NCBI GenBank assembly: GCA_903872555.1
Contig: CAIQLE010000394.1
Span: 1-9,779 of the forward strand
Reading direction: 5' to 3'
Length of the DNA stretch: 9,779 bases
Origin: an uncultured bacterium
GTDB lineage: Bacteria; Pseudomonadota; Gammaproteobacteria; Burkholderiales; Burkholderiaceae_D
The translations under genes were made by a program, and so were the position numbers. Below, one piece after another: positions 6,212-9,779 of this stretch. Under the pieces are notes generated by a model, which was given only the letters and a program-made list of their open reading frames with translations, was not told where the DNA came from and ran no database searches. How positions within the stretch are numbered: the first letter of the stretch is position 1; each line of letters opens with the position of its first letter.

Positions 6212-6922
6212 TTAAGAAGCCCTCAGCAACTGATCTGCCAGTTGCATAAAATCCCTTGCTTCCCAGTTAAAGCGCGACAGATCACCGACAGGCTTATGCT
6301 GAGCGTGTCCATATTCCTGCGCTCTGTGCACATAAGCGGTTTGTAAGCCGCAGCGCTGGGCTGCTGACAGATCATCTTCATGCGTTGCCACTAGCATGAC
6401 TTCCTGTGGTTGCACATCAAACACGTCGGCAACACCCAGATAGGCTTCGGGATCAGGCTTGTAGTGCCGGAACACTTCGGCAGACAAAATTAAATCCCAG
6501 GGCAGTCCGGCCTGCTTGGCCATATTCGCGAGCAGGCCGAGGTTGCCATTCGATAGCGTCACGATCGTGAAAGCTGATTTCAGACGTGTCAGACCAGCGA
6601 CCGCATCGGGCCAGGCCGACAGTCGATGCCAGACCAGATTCAGATGCTGGCGCTGTGCTTCATTCAGACTCAGATTGAACTCAGGCAGGATGCGATCCAG
6701 AATTTTGCGATGCAGATCATCGATTTTTGTCCAGGCCTGCTGACCACTGCTGACTTCGGCCATCGCAGGTTTGTAACCCGCGCGCCAGGCATTGGCAAAA
6801 GCAGCGCCATCAATTCCAGGCTGCAGAGTCTCGACTTCTTTCTGTATTGATCCATGCCAGTCGACGACAGTGCCGAAGACATCGAAGGCTATGACCTTAG
6901 GTCTGAGTGGAGTTTGGCTCAT
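6212..6922 (-). CDS. HAD-superfamily hydrolase, haloacid dehalogenase type II-like
   Basis: A 236-residue haloacid-dehalogenase superfamily hydrolase. Motif I F-D-V-F-G-T (13-18) carries the nucleophile D14; motif II is L-S-N-G-N (123-127) with S124; motif III is K155 in Y-K-P-D-P-E-A-Y; motif IV is A-T-H-E-D-D-L (179-185). The helical cap lies at about 20-100. Overall closest to (S)-2-haloacid dehalogenases, which hydrolyse C-halogen bonds. However, compared with L-DEX the motif IV Ser-x-Asn region reads A-T-H, so the Asn that positions the substrate and water is His here. Genes of this subgroup are often called dehalogenase without proof, and a phosphatase or another hydrolase activity is equally possible. 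The start follows from alignment with motif I; the upstream Shine-Dalgarno sequence is poor. It lies 51 bases after the glutathione transferase gene and may be co-transcribed with it. Confidence 0.85.
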   Translation of the reverse strand: MSQTPLRPKVIAFDVFGTVVDWHGSIQKEVETLQPGIDGAAFANAWRAGYKPAMAEVSSGQQAWTKIDDLHRKILDRILPEFNLSLNEAQRQHLNLVWHRLSAWPDAVAGLTRLKSAFTIVTLSNGNLGLLANMAKQAGLPWDLILSAEVFRHYKPDPEAYLGVADVFDVQPQEVMLVATHEDDLSAAQRCGLQTAYVHRAQEYGHAQHKPVGDLSRFNWEARDFMQLADQLLRAS

Positions 6923-6973
6923 AGCTAGCTGCTTGCCCTTACGCGACTATTGCAGTGGTTAGGCTGAGGCGCA

Positions 6974-7666
6974 TCAGTGCTTCTTATACTGGGTGGCACC
7001 AAACAGCATTTCCTTGGCTTTTTCATCCAGCAGAGGTTTACGCAGATTCGTCAGCACTTCAACGCCGCGCTGAACGGCAGGGCGTGCTGCAATCTTGTCA
7101 TGCCAGCGTTTTACATGTGGATAGTCAGCCAGATCTATGCCCTGATTCTTCCATGAGCGTGTCCATGGAAAACTGGCGATATCAGCGATGCTGTATTCCT
7201 CACCTGCCAGATATGTGTGCTGACTTAATTGTCTCTCCAGCACGCCATACAGCCGCTTGGCTTCATTGGTATAACGCTGAATGGCGTACTCAACAGGCTC
7301 GGGCGCGTAAATGCGGAAATGATGTGCCTGACCCAGCATGGGGCCGAGTCCACCCATCTGAAACATCAGCCATTGCAATACCGTGAATTTTTCACGATCA
7401 GTCTGACCCAGAAACTGGTTTACCTTGCCAGCGAGATAAACCAGAATCGCACCCGATTCAAACAGCGAGATGGGCAGGCCATCCGGTCCGTTCTCATCGA
7501 CGATGGCCGGTATCTTGTTGTTCGGGGAGATGGCCAGAAATTCAGGTTTGAACTGGTCGCCCTGACCAATGTCGATGTGGTGAATACGGTAGGGAAGGCC
7601 GCATTCTTCCAGCATGATGTGAACCTTGTGGCCATTCGGTGTGGCCATGGAATATAAGTCGATCAT
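6974..7666 (-). CDS. yfcG: Nu-class glutathione S-transferase, YfcG-like disulfide-bond reductase
   Basis: A 230-residue glutathione transferase closely resembling E. coli YfcG in its order of motifs. The thioredoxin-like N-terminal domain opens M-I-D-L-Y with T9-P10-N11, the Thr/Asn pair that replaces the usual Tyr/Ser/Cys in Nu-class enzymes. It continues with the cis-Pro segment P-N-N-K-I-P-A-I-V and the glutathione gamma-Glu site S-L-F-E-S-G-A-I. The helical domain has Q-M-G-G-L-G-P-M-L-G-Q and Y-S-I-A-D-I-A. YfcG reduces disulfides using glutathione and shows little classical transferase activity. The ATG at 7666 is chosen over one at 7696 because GGAAGA lies just upstream of it and the longer form would be read through a terminator hairpin. 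The enzyme is cytosolic. Separated from the dehydrogenase upstream by the terminator, it may have its own promoter or depend on read-through. Confidence 0.92.
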   Translation of the reverse strand: MIDLYSMATPNGHKVHIMLEECGLPYRIHHIDIGQGDQFKPEFLAISPNNKIPAIVDENGPDGLPISLFESGAILVYLAGKVNQFLGQTDREKFTVLQWLMFQMGGLGPMLGQAHHFRIYAPEPVEYAIQRYTNEAKRLYGVLERQLSQHTYLAGEEYSIADIASFPWTRSWKNQGIDLADYPHVKRWHDKIAARPAVQRGVEVLTNLRKPLLDEKAKEMLFGATQYKKH

Positions 7667-7680
7667 CTGAGTTCTTCCAG

Positions 7681-7705
7681 TAAAAAGCGCCGGCAATGCC
7701 GGCGC
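7681..7705 (-). terminator. Intrinsic terminator after the ACAD10/11-like gene
   Basis: On the minus strand, an eight-base perfect GC-rich stem, GCGCCGGC (7705-7698) with GCCGGCGC (7694-7687), around the loop ATT is followed at once by TTTTTA (7686-7681). This is a textbook Rho-independent terminator. It lies 29 bases past the dehydrogenase stop and 15 bases before the glutathione transferase start, so it ends the kinase/dehydrogenase transcript or attenuates read-through into the transferase gene. Confidence 0.85.
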
Positions 7706-7734
7706 GTTAAAAACAATGCTTTTTTAATCCGCGC

Positions 7735-8997
7735 TCAAGAGCGTGTCACTGGCAGATCCAGTGCCTCACCCGGAAGGCTGACGTATTTTGCCAGTTCCAG
7801 CTTGGCGATGGCGTTGCGGTGCACTTCATCCGGGCCATCAGCCAGTCGCAGGGTGCGGTTATGCGCCCACAGCATGGCCAGTGGAAAATCATCCGATACA
7901 CCGCCACCGCCATGCGCCTGAATTGCCCAGTCGATGATCTTCTGTGCCATCACAGGTGCCAGCACTTTGATCATGGCGATTTCACTCTTGGCGAATTTAT
8001 TGCCAACGGTGTCCATCATATCGGCCGCTTTCAGCACGAGCAGCCGTGCGCTGTCGATCATGATGCGTGATTCAGCAATACGCTCACGCCAGACACCTTG
8101 TTCAGAAATTTTACGGCCAAAAGCCACGCGCGAATCGAGACGACGGCACATCAATTCCAGTGCGCGTTCAGCAGTACCGATGGCACGCATGCAGTGATGT
8201 ATACGGCCCGGTCCGAGACGGCCCTGAGCGATTTCAAAGCCACGGCCTTCGCCCAGCAAAATATTCGAAGCAGGTACGCGCACATTATCGAAAATAATTT
8301 CGCAATGACCGTGTGGCGCATCATCATAACCAAACACCGACAGCGGACGCACGATGGTAATGCCCTTGGTGTCTGCGGGCACTAGGATCATGGATTGCTG
8401 TGCATGTCGCGGCGCATCCGGATCGGTTTTTCCCATCACGATGAAAACCTTGCAGCGCGGATCGCCCGCGCCTGAGATCCACCATTTGTGGCCATTGATC
8501 ACATACTCATCGCCTGAGCGCTCAATCCGCGTGCTGATATTGGTGGCATCCGATGAAGCGACATCCGGTTCTGTCATTGCGAAAGCAGAGCGGATTTCCC
8601 CACGCAGCAGGGGTTCCAGCCACTCACGCTTATTTTCTTCCGAGCCATAGCGTTCTATGGTTTCCATATTGCCGGTATCAGGTGCTGAACAATTGAAGAC
8701 TTCCGGTGCCCAGGGGATGCGGCCCATGATTTCGCACAGAGGCGCGTAATCAAGATTCGACAGACCTTCGGGTGCACGCACCGATTTAGGCAGGAACAGA
8801 TTCCACAGACCTTGCTGGCGCGCGATGGGCTTTAAGTCTTCAATGATCTTTGTGGCTAACCAGCGATTACCTTTTTCTTTGCCATTGCGATCAATTTCAT
8901 TTTTGTAGGCGTGCTCGTTGGGATAAATATGCTCATCCATAAATCTGAGCAATTTTCCGCGCAGTTCTTCACAGCGTGCCGAATAGGCAAAATCCAT
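7735..8997 (-). CDS. Acyl-CoA dehydrogenase of the ACAD10/ACAD11 type
   Basis: A full-length 420-residue acyl-CoA dehydrogenase family protein. The flavin/substrate segment [11 protein letters not shown] is at 140-150, the FAD-contact arginine R290 in R-V-A-F-G, and Q-A-H-G-G-G-G-V at 360-367. The catalytic Glu site reads L-A-D-G-P-D-E-V-H (385-393), with Asp387 in place of Glu; A-D-G-P-D-E-V-H is a hallmark of the ACAD10/11 branch. Members of that branch work with an aminoglycoside-phosphotransferase-like kinase, fused in ACAD10/11 or encoded next door as in the Pseudomonas lva operon, to process 4-hydroxyacyl-CoAs. Such a kinase gene is found here 53 bases upstream, supporting a shared role. 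AGGAG stands six bases before the ATG. A strong terminator follows. The exact substrate cannot be read from the sequence, and plain acyl-CoA dehydrogenation is the alternative. Confidence 0.9.
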   Translation of the reverse strand: MDFAYSARCEELRGKLLRFMDEHIYPNEHAYKNEIDRNGKEKGNRWLATKIIEDLKPIARQQGLWNLFLPKSVRAPEGLSNLDYAPLCEIMGRIPWAPEVFNCSAPDTGNMETIERYGSEENKREWLEPLLRGEIRSAFAMTEPDVASSDATNISTRIERSGDEYVINGHKWWISGAGDPRCKVFIVMGKTDPDAPRHAQQSMILVPADTKGITIVRPLSVFGYDDAPHGHCEIIFDNVRVPASNILLGEGRGFEIAQGRLGPGRIHHCMRAIGTAERALELMCRRLDSRVAFGRKISEQGVWRERIAESRIMIDSARLLVLKAADMMDTVGNKFAKSEIAMIKVLAPVMAQKIIDWAIQAHGGGGVSDDFPLAMLWAHNRTLRLADGPDEVHRNAIAKLELAKYVSLPGEALDLPVTRS

Positions 8998-9050
8998 AAA
9001 TGTCTCCTCGCTAGTTATTGTGGTTTGGTCTTGTTATTCGTTCGTCTTAA

Positions 9051-9779
9051 TCAGATGGCGCTGGCACCGGATGCATAGCCCCAGCCCATTTCAGCCATGG
9101 GTTTAGCGGCCTGACCATTTTTCAGTGCTTGTTCACTCGCTGCCGTGCCGTCCTGATAACGTTTCATGATGCCTTGCAAAATGCCCGCCATGCGGAACAT
9201 GTTGTAAGACAGGTAGAAACGAAAATCTTCCTTGTGTATAGCAATGCCGGTGCGTTCACTGTAGCGGGCGATGTAGGTATCAATGTCAGGTATGCCCAGG
9301 GATTTCAGATCCAGTCCGCCTACGCCGCGGAACAGGCCGGGCGTGATGTACCAGCTCATGCAGTGATAAGAAAAATCAGCCAGTGGATGTCCGAGTGTTG
9401 ACAGTTCCCAGTCCAGCACAGCCAGAATGCGTGGCTCGGTAGGATGGAAGATCATATTGTCGAGACGATAGTCGCCATGCACGATGGTGGTCAGTTCACC
9501 TTCGGGTATGTGCTGAGGCAGCCATTCGATCAGATGATCCATCGCAGGAATGTGTTCAGTCTCTGCCGCCTTGTATTGCTTGGTCCAGCGCTCGATCTGA
9601 CGGCCAAAATAATTCCCCGGCTTGCCATAGGTCTCAAGGCCAATGGCCTTGTAATCCAGACTGTGCAATTGCGCGATGACGCGGTTCATTTCATCATAGT
9701 GAGCAGCACGCTCGGTGTTGCTCATGCCGGGCAGGGACTGATCCCACAGCACACGACCTTCAATGAATTCCATGATGTA
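9051..9779 (-). CDS. Phosphotransferase family protein (APH fold, ACAD10/11 kinase-like), 5' truncated by window edge
   Basis: The C-terminal two-thirds of an aminoglycoside-phosphotransferase/choline-kinase-fold protein. The open frame continues off the right edge (codons for Tyr-Ile precede the first visible Met at 9773), and the segment Y-I-M-E-F-I-E-G-R-V is the hinge that normally follows the N-terminal lobe, so about 100 residues are missing. Counting from that Met, the catalytic loop is H99-G-D101-Y-R-L-D-N106 and the metal-binding Asp is D121 in L-D-W-E, so the kinase looks active. Genes of this family beside an ACAD10/11-type dehydrogenase probably phosphorylate a hydroxyacyl-CoA instead of an antibiotic; LvaA of Pseudomonas putida, which acts on 4-hydroxyvaleryl-CoA, is the clearest model. 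Aminoglycoside resistance is unlikely. The dehydrogenase gene follows 53 bases downstream on the same strand. Confidence 0.9.
   Translation of the reverse strand, partial: YIMEFIEGRVLWDQSLPGMSNTERAAHYDEMNRVIAQLHSLDYKAIGLETYGKPGNYFGRQIERWTKQYKAAETEHIPAMDHLIEWLPQHIPEGELTTIVHGDYRLDNMIFHPTEPRILAVLDWELSTLGHPLADFSYHCMSWYITPGLFRGVGGLDLKSLGIPDIDTYIARYSERTGIAIHKEDFRFYLSYNMFRMAGILQGIMKRYQDGTAASEQALKNGQAAKPMAEMGWGYASGASAI

Noticed and set aside
6921..6930. AGCTAGCT palindrome upstream of the HAD gene as an operator
   Set aside because: Eight bases only, overlapping the start region; such palindromes are common by chance.
9051..9779. Aminoglycoside resistance gene
   Set aside because: The kinase motif is general to the fold, and the adjacent ACAD10/11-type dehydrogenase and hinge motif point to the metabolic branch.

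Overview
The window looks like a chromosomal segment of moderate GC from a heterotrophic proteobacterium. Gene content and protein style (paired acyl-CoA dehydrogenases, a YfcG-type glutathione transferase, a Sel1-repeat protein, an adhesin-E-like secreted protein) fit a betaproteobacterium of the Burkholderiales, perhaps Oxalobacteraceae. That placement is inference from style only; no rRNA or marker gene is present.

Left part, plus strand (1-2544): an AT-richer non-coding stretch is followed by a Sel1-repeat protein, a small exported protein of the surface-adhesin E type, a 280-base intergenic region with a promoter candidate and an inverted repeat, and a 44-residue lipoprotein.

Centre, plus strand (2610-5594): a three-gene acyl-CoA catabolic operon. 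Two unlike acyl-CoA dehydrogenase subunits carry complementary halves of the active-site and FAD-binding motifs, so they probably form one heteromeric enzyme of the PimC/PimD or ChsE type. A single-hotdog MaoC hydratase follows. Together they would carry out the first two steps of beta-oxidation (dehydrogenation, then hydration) on an unidentified, possibly bulky or dicarboxylic CoA ester.

Right part, minus strand (5607-9779): reading from the right edge, a 5'-truncated aminoglycoside-phosphotransferase-fold kinase and an ACAD10/11-type acyl-CoA dehydrogenase form a pair. This pair recalls the kinase plus dehydrogenase used for 4-hydroxyacyl-CoA breakdown (Lva pathway, mammalian ACAD10/ACAD11). 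A strong intrinsic terminator closes it. Then come a YfcG-like glutathione transferase, a haloacid-dehalogenase-like hydrolase, and a BrnT/BrnA type II toxin-antitoxin pair with its own promoter, which converges on the MaoC gene.

The overall theme is acyl-CoA catabolism in two divergently built modules with a toxin-antitoxin pair between them. I see no transposase, integrase, CRISPR array, tRNA or rRNA. No clearly new system is evident. The best leads are the split active site of the dehydrogenase pair, the kinase/dehydrogenase/HAD neighbourhood, and an odd linker in the Sel1 protein whose alternative frame looks coding.
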